Below are positions 26,577 through 34,049 of a DNA stretch of 47,534 bases, in pieces. Within the stretch, counting starts at the first letter, position 1; each line of letters starts with the position of its first letter. A model generated the notes under the pieces. The model was not told the origin of the DNA. It saw nothing but the letters and a program-made list of their open reading frames with translations, and did no database searches. Made by a program: the position numbers and the translations under genes. This DNA comes from Parcubacteria group bacterium GW2011_GWD2_38_11 (GTDB lineage Bacteria > Patescibacteriota > Minisyncoccia > Moranbacterales > GWC2-37-73), in the NCBI GenBank assembly GCA_000992325.1, contig LBTZ01000003.1:1-47534 (forward strand). Direction: 5' to 3'.

Positions 26577-26897
26577 ATGGCAAAAAAAGAAAAAAAGATT
26601 AGCAAGAAAACGAATGAGGGTGGTAAGCAGTTTTTAGAGGTGAATAATTTTTTGAAAATTATAGCAGATGAAAATCGTCTGAGAATTTTGGTTTTGCTTG
26701 AAAACGGTGCAATGAATGTGACTGATATTCATAATAAACTCAATCTTCCTCAGAATTTAACATCGCATCATATTTCTAAGTTGAAAAGTTTGGAACTTCT
26801 AACTGAGAAACGCGAGGGAACATTCAGACATTATAGTGTTAACACTAAAAATTTAAAAGAATACACTCGCTTATTTAAGGAGTTGATGAAAATTTAA
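26577..26897 (+). CDS. ArsR-like winged-helix transcriptional regulator
   Basis: 106 residues from MAKKEKKISKK. The HTH_5 region is clear: FLKIIADENRLRILVLLENG, then MNVTDIHNKLNLPQNLTSHH (recognition helix) and a wing (EKREGTFRHYSVN). The Cys-containing metal loop of ArsR/SmtB (ELCVCDL) is absent; its place reads MNVTDIH, so direct metal sensing by that site is unlikely. It probably binds the duplicated dyads upstream of its own gene. Target genes unknown. An in-frame TTG 27 bp upstream is a weaker start. Confidence 0.88.
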   Translation: MAKKEKKISKKTNEGGKQFLEVNNFLKIIADENRLRILVLLENGAMNVTDIHNKLNLPQNLTSHHISKLKSLELLTEKREGTFRHYSVNTKNLKEYTRLFKELMKI

Positions 26898-26925
26898 ATA
26901 TCTTTTGATTTTACGATCCAAAAGC

Positions 26926-26957
26926 AAGCTTCCTGTCAGCAGGAGGCTTCTTTTTTG
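26926..26957 (+). terminator. Intrinsic terminator of ArsR-like gene
   Basis: AAGCTTCCTG, TCAG loop, CAGGAGGCTT, then CTTTTTTG. Confidence 0.9.
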
Positions 26958-27088
26958 TTATCAATGTTTTTTAAAACAGCTTTTAGTTATTCATCTGGAA
27001 GTCAAAAGGAAGGCTTTTACTTAATTCGACTTCACTAAAAAAATATGCAATAATATTTAAGTAATATTTTTTCTATTAAACTATTTAT

Positions 27089-27436
27089 ATGCAAATAATT
27101 GATGAGGAAGTCAAAAAAACACTGGATATTTTCAAGATTTTAGAGCTGACGCCAGCGCAGACAAAGGAGCATATTGAAAAATTGAAGAATGTTTTGCTGA
27201 TGGATATGGTGGCGGAGGCTTTTGCAGAAAAAGGGCAAATGTTGGAAGACGCCAATTTTACTCAGGATGACATAGAGGATTTTTTGATGGATAATTATGA
27301 TGAAGATGAAATCAGGGAAATTTTGGGCAGAGTCTCGCGCGATGTGGTGGTGGAATATTTTTCTAAAATTTTGAAAGATGCTGATGAGGATAAGCTGTCT
27401 AAAGTAAATGATATTTTGACAGCAAAATTTGAATAA
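27089..27436 (+). CDS. Small helical hypothetical protein
   Basis: 115 residues, predicted all alpha-helical and acidic (DDIEDFLMDNYDEDEIREIL). No Cys, no membrane segment, no catalytic motif. A proline-bounded first helix pair (LELTPAQTKEHIEKLKNVL) resembles small CPR-specific helical proteins. The ATG lacks an SD. It is followed by a heptamer array pair and the 27-codon ORF. I do not recognise the family. Confidence 0.7.
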   Translation: MQIIDEEVKKTLDIFKILELTPAQTKEHIEKLKNVLLMDMVAEAFAEKGQMLEDANFTQDDIEDFLMDNYDEDEIREILGRVSRDVVVEYFSKILKDADEDKLSKVNDILTAKFE

Positions 27437-27515
27437 TAAATAACTAACAATAAATAATAAACAACTGGTAATAAAGAAAGTTGTATGCTATAAGTTGAGA
27501 GTAATAAGTTAAGAT
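27437..27515. repeat. Degenerate inverted heptamer pair
   Basis: Left arm AACTAACAATAAATAATAAA and CAACTGG; right arm AAGTTGT, TAAGTTGAGAGTAATAAGTT. Same type as 1.24 kb and 17.0 kb, more degenerate. Its right arm ends just before the 27-codon ORF. Confidence 0.6.
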
Positions 27516-27521
27516 AAATAT

Positions 27522-27605
27522 ATGTTATATAATAAATCTTGTTTTGCAAATTTAGAGCCAGAGGATGATGAGGATGATGATGACTGTGGTGATTTTGGTT
27601 GCTAG
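27522..27605 (+). CDS. Possible 27-residue acidic Cys-containing peptide
   Basis: Reads MLYNKSCFANLEPEDDEDDD followed by DCGDFGC and a stop, then a strong terminator. Seven-residue acidic tract and Cys at 7, 22 and 27. It is spaced like a real last gene of the 27.1 kb transcript. No SD. A precursor peptide, metal-binding peptide or chance ORF are all possible; only position and composition support it. Confidence 0.4.
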   Translation: MLYNKSCFANLEPEDDEDDDDCGDFGC

Positions 27606-27631
27606 GGACTTTTGGAAAATTTTGCAAATAG

Positions 27632-27666
27632 AAAAGGCTGTCGCAGTTGTTGCGGACAGCCTTTTT
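27632..27666. terminator. Bidirectional intrinsic terminator
   Basis: AAAAGGCTGTC and GACAGCCTTTTT with a loop containing CGCAGTTGTTGCG that can extend the stem. It serves the 27.1-27.6 kb genes and the convergent 195-residue gene. Confidence 0.9.
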
Positions 27667-27687
27667 GCTTGCTAATATTTTTGAATG

Positions 27688-28275
27688 TTAATATTGGTGG
27701 GATATTGCTTCTTCGAGTGCCTCTTTGATAGGTATATTATTTATCTTCTTCGTGCCTAGCTTTTGCAATATTTTTATTGATTCGGCGCGCACATCTAGAA
27801 GATGGATTGGGGGACAGCTGGGCGGAATTTTTTCGGCGATTTCTAGCAGGAGTTTTTCTGCACGCTTTGGGTTTTTGACAATAAGTAATTTGGCATATTG
27901 AAATATTCCCTCAAATCCAATTTTTCCATTGACGGGGGAAACTTCTTCTGAAATGTAAGATCCACAATTTGGCGGATCATACAAAAAAAGTAAATCATCC
28001 CTATCCTCCGCAATTAGGTCGAATAGTTCCAATGCTTCTTCTTGCTTGTCGCTTTTGATTAAGCAAAGTGCATATTCCTCAGCATAAGGACTTTTGCCAT
28101 TGAAAGACATATCGCGGTTGAACACTTTGGCGATTTCTGCTAATCTCGTGAGCAGCTCTTGTGGGCCTTTTGGAAGTTCATATTTGGGCGGGTTGTGGTT
28201 TGTTTTTTTGATAATTGCGAACTCTTTTAGAGCGGCAACTAAAATTCTGCGAGTTTTGAAAATACTTGTCTTCAT
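27688..28275 (-). CDS. Helical (TPR-like) hypothetical protein
   Basis: 195 residues, soluble. Helix pairs such as YAEEYALCLIKSDKQEEALE and YAKLLIVKNPKRAEKLLLEI look TPR-like. No enzymatic motif. Starts with a strong SD (AGGAGG, 7-nt spacer, ATG) and a near-consensus promoter, and ends at a bidirectional terminator, so it is a single-gene unit. Same expression style as the 726-residue helical protein and the small proteins at 31 kb. Function unknown. Confidence 0.8.
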   Translation of the reverse strand: MKTSIFKTRRILVAALKEFAIIKKTNHNPPKYELPKGPQELLTRLAEIAKVFNRDMSFNGKSPYAEEYALCLIKSDKQEEALELFDLIAEDRDDLLFLYDPPNCGSYISEEVSPVNGKIGFEGIFQYAKLLIVKNPKRAEKLLLEIAEKIPPSCPPIHLLDVRAESIKILQKLGTKKINNIPIKEALEEAISHQY

Positions 28276-28344
28276 AGGAAAGCCTCCTGGGATTTATTTT
28301 CTTACTTGAGGATATCGTTAATTGTCAAAAAACCATAGTTTTTG

Positions 28345-28373
28345 AGTATACAAAAAAGTAGGGCATAAGTCAA
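28345..28373 (-). promoter_or_regulatory. Promoter of the TPR-like gene
   Basis: On the minus strand: TTGACT, 17-bp spacer, TATACT. Leader of about 60 nt carries the SD. Confidence 0.75.
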
Positions 28374-28520
28374 AAGGTATAAAATTTTTGCCAGTTAAAT
28401 CTTAAAAAAATGAAAACTGATGAGCTTTATTTTTTGCCTTGGTTAAAACAAAAAACAGTGTTATGTATTAAGTGAAGAAAATTGTATATTTAGTGTACTA
28501 GTAGTTATATCGTTAAATAT

Positions 28521-30689
28521 ATGAAAGTCAGATCCCTCCAAAAAACAAAATCGTATTTTTTTTATATTCGGCAGATTGTGTTGGGTTTTTTTGATGCTGT
28601 TTTGGTGATAGTTCTTGCAGTAGCTTGTTTTGTGGTTTGGATCTATTATTCTGCGACTCCCGCAGCAAGCCAATTGGTTACTAGAAAGATAGCTGAAACT
28701 TCGGTATTGTATGATCGCAGCGGGGAAAATGTGTTGTACAAACTTTATGGGGAGGAAAATAGAAAAATAATCGGGCACAATGAAATTCCGGACTTTGTGC
28801 GCAGCGCAACTATTGCAACGGAGGATTCCAATTTTTATATTCATCCTGGCATCGATCCTGTTGCAATAGTAAGGGCAATAAAAGTTAACCTTGAAAATAA
28901 GGGCATTCGTCAGGGTGCTTCGACCATCACTCAGCAATTGGCTCGTAGTGCATTTCTCACATCAGAACGAACATTGAAGCGCAAATTTTTAGAAGCAATA
29001 TTTGCCTTCAAAATAGAGCGACACTATACCAAGGATGAAATTTTGGATCAATATCTTAATCAAGTGCCATATGGGGCAAATGCATATGGAATTGAGACGG
29101 CTAGTCGAACATATTTTGATAAAGCTGCCAAGGAATTGACTCTGGATGAAGCAGCTTTTTTGGCTGCGCTTCCAAAGGCACCATCGTATTATTCTCCATA
29201 TAACACTCATCGAGACGAGCTTGCTTATCGTCAGAAAAAAATTCTTCAGCGTATCGCTGAGCTCAAATTAGTTTCACAGGAAGATGTTGACAATGCTCTC
29301 ACGACTGACACTTTTTCGAAAGTGAAGCCGTTGGTAAATCCGATTGCTGCTCCACATTTTGTGTTTTTTGTTTTGGAGCAACTTGAAAAAAAATATGGCA
29401 AAGAATTTTTGCAAACAGGTGGGCTGAAAATTTATACAACGCTTGATTATGAGATGCAAAAAATGGGGGAAGAAGTAGTCGCTAGGGGTGCTGAAAAAAA
29501 CATAGCCAGAGGAGCAACTAATGCTGCCTTGGTCGCGATCAACCCCAAGGATGGAGATATTTTGACTATGATAGGAAGTAAAGATTTTTATGATAAAACT
29601 ATTGATGGTGAAGTAAATATTGCTACCACATTGCAACAGCCAGGGTCTTCCTTTAAGCCTTTTGCATATGCTACTGCCTTTGAAAAGGGATATCAGCCCG
29701 AAACTAAAATACTTGATGCGCCAACAAATTTCGGACCCGATGGAAGTGGTCGAAATTATGTGCCTAGGAATTATGATGGAAAATTTCATGGACTTTTGAG
29801 TATGCGCGAAGCACTGGCACAGTCACTTAATATTCCAGCAATTAAAACGCTGTATCTTGCAGGAATTGATAATACAATAGAATTGGCTCATCGTCTAGGC
29901 ATTACAACTCTTAATGAGCGTAATCGGTATGGACTTTCTTTGGTTATTGGCGGCGGGGACGTGAAATTGGTTGATATGGTTAGCGCTTTTTCAGTTTTTG
30001 CTAATGATGGCATACGAAATCCCTCAAATTCTGTTTTAAAAATAGTTGATAGCAAAGGAAATGTAGTGGAACAAGTACAATACAATCCAATGCGCGTGCT
30101 GGATGTGCAAATTGCTCGAAAGATTGATTCTATTCTTTCTGATAATAAAGCTCGTACTCCAATTTTTGGACCAAAAAGCCCACTTATACTTGCAGACGGA
30201 AGACCTGTAGCTGCTAAAACTGGAACAACGCAGGAATTTCGCGATGCTTGGACTGTTGGCTTCACTCCGCAAATTGCGGTTGGCGTCTGGGCAGGAAATA
30301 ATAACAATCGTCCTATGAAAGCTGGCTCCGATGGAGTTTTCGTAGCAGCGCCAATCTGGAATGATTTTATGACCAATGCGCTTGCAAATCAACCAAGAGA
30401 AACATTTGTCGCATATGAAACTTATCAGCAAAATGATAATCAGACAAAAATTGCTGAGGGTGACTTGTCAGGGCAAGATGTGAGAATGAAAGTAACTTAT
30501 TATAACAATAAGACTGGAAAAAAGATTTCTGCAGAAAAAGCAAAAAAAACAGATCCTAAAAAAGTTGATAAGAAAGTTGAATATATCATCGTCAGTGATC
30601 CAAATATAACTCCACCAAAAAATTCAGTCAGCGTTGCAATGCCTTCGCCAACTGATCCAATGTATAAAAATTGGACAATGCAACCTTGA
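28521..30689 (+). CDS. Penicillin-binding protein 1A-type bifunctional peptidoglycan synthase
   Basis: 722 residues. Polymerises and cross-links peptidoglycan outside the membrane. N-terminal anchor (VLVIVLAVACFVVWIYYSAT, residues ~29-48). GT51 domain: ATEDSNFYIHPGIDP (catalytic E101), GASTITQQLARSAFL, KFLEAIFAFKIERHYTKDEI and YLNQVPYGANAYG. Transpeptidase: SSFK (S376/K379), SLN, and KTGTTQEFRDAW (K566). C-terminal Lys-rich, Pro-containing tail. No SD. A full class A PBP shows that this cell makes its own cell wall. Confidence 0.96.
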   Translation: MKVRSLQKTKSYFFYIRQIVLGFFDAVLVIVLAVACFVVWIYYSATPAASQLVTRKIAETSVLYDRSGENVLYKLYGEENRKIIGHNEIPDFVRSATIATEDSNFYIHPGIDPVAIVRAIKVNLENKGIRQGASTITQQLARSAFLTSERTLKRKFLEAIFAFKIERHYTKDEILDQYLNQVPYGANAYGIETASRTYFDKAAKELTLDEAAFLAALPKAPSYYSPYNTHRDELAYRQKKILQRIAELKLVSQEDVDNALTTDTFSKVKPLVNPIAAPHFVFFVLEQLEKKYGKEFLQTGGLKIYTTLDYEMQKMGEEVVARGAEKNIARGATNAALVAINPKDGDILTMIGSKDFYDKTIDGEVNIATTLQQPGSSFKPFAYATAFEKGYQPETKILDAPTNFGPDGSGRNYVPRNYDGKFHGLLSMREALAQSLNIPAIKTLYLAGIDNTIELAHRLGITTLNERNRYGLSLVIGGGDVKLVDMVSAFSVFANDGIRNPSNSVLKIVDSKGNVVEQVQYNPMRVLDVQIARKIDSILSDNKARTPIFGPKSPLILADGRPVAAKTGTTQEFRDAWTVGFTPQIAVGVWAGNNNNRPMKAGSDGVFVAAPIWNDFMTNALANQPRETFVAYETYQQNDNQTKIAEGDLSGQDVRMKVTYYNNKTGKKISAEKAKKTDPKKVDKKVEYIIVSDPNITPPKNSVSVAMPSPTDPMYKNWTMQP

Positions 30690-30798
30690 TTGTTAGATTA
30701 TACTCAAGGTGGGGTTCTAAAAAGTAATATTGGAGATATTTTTTGTTTCGCCTATTTCCTCTTTTGGCACGCTCTTGGCTGAAATCTATAGCTAATCG

Positions 30799-30835
30799 CT
30801 CTTGATTGCTATTTCGCAATCAACGGCCTCAAGAG
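30799..30835. other. Overlapping alternative hairpins
   Basis: CTCTTGA pairs with TCAAGAG (outer), and TTGATTGC pairs with GCAATCAA (inner); the two share TTGA, so they exclude each other. It lies in the ~240-bp gap between PBP1A and the convergent micro-operon. No gene is supported in this gap. Confidence 0.3.
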
Positions 30836-30875
30836 AAAACAGGCTCACAAAAAAAGTGTATGATCATGATTATTG

Positions 30876-30918
30876 AAAAAAATAAAAACAGCTCGACGCG
30901 CATTGCGCTGAGCTGTTC
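30876..30918 (-). terminator. Intrinsic terminator of the micro-operon
   Basis: On the minus strand AACAGCTCAGCGC, AAT, GCGCGTCGAGCTGTT (one small bulge) followed by TTTATTTTTTT. Confidence 0.88.
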
Positions 30919-30929
30919 TTGAAAAAATA

Positions 30930-31034
30930 TCATTTAGAAAAGGCCTCCTCGACCTTCTTGTGATATTCTTCCGTGCTCATTTCTTCTGGAATTATTCCGA
31001 AATGTTTGAGCATAAAAATCCAAAATCCATTCAT
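30930..31034 (-). CDS. 34-residue small protein, second gene of micro-operon
   Basis: MNGFWIFMLKHFGIIPEEMS and TEEYHKKVEEAFSK. An SD-like AGGGGGT precedes the ATG by 7 nt, its start lies 18 nt after the stop of the 67-residue gene, and a strong terminator follows within 15 nt. This arrangement supports a real gene despite its size. The N-terminus is amphipathic/hydrophobic, the C-terminus a charged helix. No family recognised. Confidence 0.6.
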   Translation of the reverse strand: MNGFWIFMLKHFGIIPEEMSTEEYHKKVEEAFSK

Positions 31035-31052
31035 CTACATTACCCCCTGTCC

Positions 31053-31256
31053 TTATTGAATTGTTGTGTTTGCTTTGAGTTTCTTGTTGGCTTGAGTGAT
31101 ATTTATGAGCTCAAGCAGAACAATGATAATAATAAATGTTAAAGCCAAAAAATCTGCCAAATTAGTCATCGTTGTCTCAGTCTTGTTCCAGAGGTTGCCG
31201 ATAATGATGAGATGAGAAGCCACTTTTTCCAGAAATCCAAAAAAAACTTCGAACAT
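31053..31256 (-). CDS. 67-residue membrane protein, first gene of micro-operon
   Basis: Starts MFEVFFGFLEKVASHLIIIG; contains a transmembrane helix at about 34-52 (ADFLALTFIIIIVLLELI) and a polar Lys-containing tail. The start is fixed by an exact AGGAGG with a 6-nt spacer; a longer in-frame reading upstream of it ignores the SD. Promoter TTGACA-N17-TAAGAT about 55 bp upstream overlaps the -35 of the divergent amidase. No known family, toxin motif or transporter motif is visible. Confidence 0.72.
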   Translation of the reverse strand: MFEVFFGFLEKVASHLIIIGNLWNKTETTMTNLADFLALTFIIIIVLLELINITQANKKLKANTTIQ

Positions 31257-31309
31257 TGGAAACCTCCTATTTTTGAATTTTAATATCAAAGAGCTAAACA
31301 ACTCAAAAC

Positions 31310-31338
31310 ATCTTACTACAAAAAAATTCATTTGTCAA
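31310..31338 (-). promoter_or_regulatory. Promoter of micro-operon (minus strand)
   Basis: TTGACA (perfect), 17-bp spacer, TAAGAT. Its -35 (31333-31338) shares 5 of 6 base pairs with the plus-strand -35 of the amidase gene. Confidence 0.7.
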
Positions 31339-31361
31339 GTTGGGTGTCTTTGTGCTAGTGT
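31332..31361 (+). promoter_or_regulatory. Amidase promoter, predicts leaderless mRNA
   Basis: TTGTCA, 18-bp spacer, TAGTGT with extended -10 TG (TGCTAGTGT). ATG begins after exactly 6 nt. Confidence 0.55.
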
Positions 31362-31367
31362 GTGGTT

Positions 31368-32165
31368 ATGAAAAGAAAAAATGTGATAATTGCCGTAGTT
31401 TTGTGCTTTTTGGCTGTACCTAGCCTTTATTTTGGCTTGAAAAAGATTCGAGAATCCAAAAAAACAGTTCAAATAAGTGTGACTGATTTACAACAAAATA
31501 GTGATAATCAGCCAGCTGAAATTATACCTGAAGTGCAGCAATCCGAAGATGCTTTGCAATCAGCTGAAAAACCTATTAACAATGACGAAGCAGTGGTTAT
31601 TGAAAATCAAGAAAAAGAAATTGCAGTGCCAAAACATTCAGAAAAAATATCGGAAGAAAAAACTGTTGAATCAGAAAAAACAGCTGAAACAAAAGGAGGG
31701 GTTGGAAAGATTGTCGATAAATTAATTTCATGGGGCTTCACAAATTCTTCCGGAAGAGTGGTGGATACAATCATCGTACATTCTTCTTATGACGCACTTG
31801 GAAATGATCCATATAGTGTTTCTGGAATTATTGCTGAATACAAGCAATATAATGTGTCAGCGCATTACTTGATTGCACGCGATGGTGTGATTTATCGTTT
31901 GGTGAAGGATGAAAATATTGCTTGGCATGCTGGCGTCAGTAAGGTACCGGATGAGCGAACAAACGTGAATGATTTCTCAATTGGAATTGAGATGATCAAC
32001 ACGGAGGATGGAAAATATTCCGATGAGCAATATAATTCGCTTAATTCGCTCATTGGAACATTGCAGAAAAAATACAAAATAAAATATATTCTCGGCCACA
32101 ATGAAATTGCCCCAGGCAGAAAGACGGACCCATGGAATATTGAGTGGGGAAAAGTGCGGAAATAA
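31368..32165 (+). CDS. Membrane-anchored N-acetylmuramoyl-L-alanine amidase (Amidase_2/PGRP)
   Basis: 265 residues from MKRKNVIIAVV. A GTG six bases upstream overlaps the leaderless start geometry and is not preferred. N-terminal anchor (VIIAVVLCFLAVPSLYFGL), then a ~75-residue Glu/Lys-rich spacer, then the amidase domain (about 120-265): IIVHSSYD (Zn His), SAHYLIARDGVIYRLV, AWHAGVS, SIGIEMINT, and ILGHNEIAPGRKTDPW (Zn His; Asp replaces the common Cys/Asp ligand). Cleaves the peptide from glycan strands. Its promoter overlaps that of the micro-operon. Confidence 0.93.
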   Translation: MKRKNVIIAVVLCFLAVPSLYFGLKKIRESKKTVQISVTDLQQNSDNQPAEIIPEVQQSEDALQSAEKPINNDEAVVIENQEKEIAVPKHSEKISEEKTVESEKTAETKGGVGKIVDKLISWGFTNSSGRVVDTIIVHSSYDALGNDPYSVSGIIAEYKQYNVSAHYLIARDGVIYRLVKDENIAWHAGVSKVPDERTNVNDFSIGIEMINTEDGKYSDEQYNSLNSLIGTLQKKYKIKYILGHNEIAPGRKTDPWNIEWGKVRK

Positions 32166-32288
32166 TTTTGAATTTCCAATTTTGAATTTCGAATCAAATA
32201 CGAATGTTTAAAAAATTCAATTTTGAAACATTAAAAATTCAATCGAAATTAGAAATTCATACTTCGAAATTAAAATTGAAATTTAATC
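32166..32288. repeat. Inverted pair of heptamer arrays (TTGAATT / ATTCAAT)
   Basis: TTGAATT, TCCAATT, TTGAATT, TCGAATC, then a loop with CGAATGTTTAAAAAATTCAA, then ATTCAAT, AATTAGAAATTCATACTTCG and AAATTGAAATT. It spans the gap from amidase to the TsaB-like gene and ends immediately before its ATG. Confidence 0.7.
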
Positions 32289-32290
32289 AT

Positions 32291-32548
32291 ATGAACTTAT
32301 TAATAACATTAGACATTAATGACATTAGTCTTACATTGAAGGATGGTCGAAAGATCCTTGATGATTTTGCTTGGACTGATGAATACACTTTGAGCGAGAA
32401 ATTGCTGCCAAATATTGATGCACTGCTTAGAAAAAACAAAGTTTCCAAAAATGAGGTAGAAAAGGTGATAACTAAAATCACCAAGAATTCTGGTGTGACC
32501 AGTGCGCGGATCGTTAGAACAATTGCAGCGGGTTGGGCACTGCGATAA
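32291..32548 (+). CDS. Truncated TsaB-like protein (N-terminal half only)
   Basis: 85 residues. The pattern matches the N-terminal subdomain of TsaB, the partner of TsaD in t6A tRNA modification: LLITLDINDISLTLK (strand-loop-strand), YTLSEKLLPNIDALLRKNKV (as in HS-x-LLP-x-ID-x-LL), then VTSARIVRTIAAGWAL (as in FTGLRIG-x-A-x-GLAL). The usual GPGSFTG turn reads NSGVTSA, and the entire C-terminal half (TsaB is normally ~220 residues) is missing. It may be a minimal dimerising version or a remnant; there is no frameshifted remainder downstream. Call made on pattern only. Confidence 0.55.
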   Translation: MNLLITLDINDISLTLKDGRKILDDFAWTDEYTLSEKLLPNIDALLRKNKVSKNEVEKVITKITKNSGVTSARIVRTIAAGWALR

Positions 32549-32609
32549 AAATTGCAACTGTATATTAATATGTTTTGTTGAATGTATGATAAATTAAGTT
32601 TGTTTTATT

Positions 32610-32637
32610 TTGGCAGTTATGTTATTATAAGTATAAA
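32610..32637 (+). promoter_or_regulatory. Promoter of ABC transporter operon
   Basis: TTGGCA, 16-bp spacer, TATAAA. The palindrome AAGCGCTT (32641-32648) lies at the predicted start and could be an operator. Confidence 0.55.
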
Positions 32638-32690
32638 TTCAAGCGCTTGCGCCTAAGTCTTTTTTTGATAATAAAAACAAAAATAAAAAA

Positions 32691-34001
32691 ATGATCGAGC
32701 CGTGTATAAAAGTTGATCAATTAAGGGTGATATATAATAAGGGCAAGTCTAATGAGGTTCGCTCATTGGATGGTGTTAGTGTGGAAATTTATCCTGAAGA
32801 ATATATTATTATTTATGGACCTTCTGGTTGTGGAAAATCCACCTTACTTTATGGAATTTCTGGACTCCAGGCTCCGACATATGGCGATGTGGTGGTTCAG
32901 GGAAAAAATCTTGCACAAATGACAAAGCGGGAGAAAGTGGAATTTCATCAGACGCGAATAGGAATGGTTTTTCAGGCCTTTTATCTTATTGAAACGCTAA
33001 CAGTTTTGGATAATGTTTGTCTGCCAAAAGTTTTTCGTGGGGAAAATCTGAAGGAGCGTCGCGAAAAAGCAATGGAACTTTTGCGACGTTTTAGTATTGC
33101 TGAGCAAGCTGACAAATTTCCTGCGCAGCTTTCTGGCGGTCAAAAACAACGAGTTTCTATTGCTAGAGCGTTGGTGAATGATCCTGAAATTATATTGGCT
33201 GATGAGCCAGTGGGAAACTTGGATTCAGAGTCGGCGCAAAATGTGTTGGATATATTCAAAGAAATCAATGGTGTAGACAAAAAAACCCTAATTATGGTTA
33301 CACACAATCCTGAGCATCTCGTTTATGCGGATCGTATTATTCATATGAAGGATGGCAAGAAAGTCAGTGAGGAAGTTAATAATGATAAACGCCCCAAGGA
33401 AGCATTGATTAAAGACATATCGGCAACCCCTGAGGAGATTTCCAGTGAGCTTAAATTGTTGATGCGAACATTTAAGAATTTATCATTGCAACAAGTTGGT
33501 GTTTTGTTGATTCCTTTTAAGGCTAAACAACTTCTTTCTCACATTATTTCTGAGCTCAATGAGGAACAGGTTGGTGCTGCAGAAAATTTGGTAAAAGAGT
33601 TTTTATTCAAGAATATCGATAGCAGTGGACTTTTGGATAAATTGGACTTGGATTTTGACAAGGGTGGCGCTGGCTGGAACAAGCTGCGGGCGGTCTCATT
33701 TATGGAGCGCACAAAGAGAATTTTGCTGCAGGTTGAAATTTTAAATAGTGATCAAGAAACAAGCGTGCTTACTTTTGCTGATTATCTCGCGGACGTTTAT
33801 CATCTTAAATTGGATGATGAAGTTATATTAAGATTTAGATCTTTTATAAAACTGCGAATAGAGAATAAAATTGATAGATTTGGTCTCCAACAAAGACTCG
33901 ATGCGCCAAAGAAGCTGGGAGGAGCGGGATTATATAAGGGCAGTGCTGAAAAAGTTGTTCGCGAAGTGGAACTTATAATGCTTTTGAAATATTCTGCGTA
34001 A
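32691..34001 (+). CDS. MacB/LolD-type ABC transporter ATPase with C-terminal extension
   Basis: 436 residues. Residues 1-~230 form an ABC ATPase: Walker A GPSGCGKST, signature LSGGQKQR, Walker B ILADEPVGNLDSESA, H-loop VTHNPEH. The remaining ~200 residues are an unusual helical extension (for example LLMRTFKNLSLQQVGVLLIP, then ...GGAGWNKLRAVSFMERTKRI) not found in ordinary LolD/MacB ATPases. The permease gene follows within ~50 bp. Substrate unknown; the pair is of the mechanotransmission (FtsX/MacB) type. No SD. Confidence 0.93.
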   Translation: MIEPCIKVDQLRVIYNKGKSNEVRSLDGVSVEIYPEEYIIIYGPSGCGKSTLLYGISGLQAPTYGDVVVQGKNLAQMTKREKVEFHQTRIGMVFQAFYLIETLTVLDNVCLPKVFRGENLKERREKAMELLRRFSIAEQADKFPAQLSGGQKQRVSIARALVNDPEIILADEPVGNLDSESAQNVLDIFKEINGVDKKTLIMVTHNPEHLVYADRIIHMKDGKKVSEEVNNDKRPKEALIKDISATPEEISSELKLLMRTFKNLSLQQVGVLLIPFKAKQLLSHIISELNEEQVGAAENLVKEFLFKNIDSSGLLDKLDLDFDKGGAGWNKLRAVSFMERTKRILLQVEILNSDQETSVLTFADYLADVYHLKLDDEVILRFRSFIKLRIENKIDRFGLQQRLDAPKKLGGAGLYKGSAEKVVREVELIMLLKYSA

Positions 34002-34049
34002 TTGTGTGAATATAAAATTAAAATACAAATTTACAAAAAAATAACAAAA

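Noticed and set aside
26550-26578. TTGACA-like promoter just before the ArsR-like ATG
   Set aside because: The matching -10 position would overlap the start codon and no later start is plausible.
27295-27627. His-rich minus-strand ORF
   Set aside because: Antisense of the Asp/Glu-rich region and repeats; no SD or promoter.
30628-30819. 63-residue minus-strand ORF at the end of the PBP gene
   Set aside because: Overlaps the PBP1A 3' end, no SD, and would lie beyond the terminator of the micro-operon.
31257-31331. N-terminal extension of the 67-residue membrane protein
   Set aside because: The exact SD with correct spacing selects the internal ATG; the extension would include the promoter -10.
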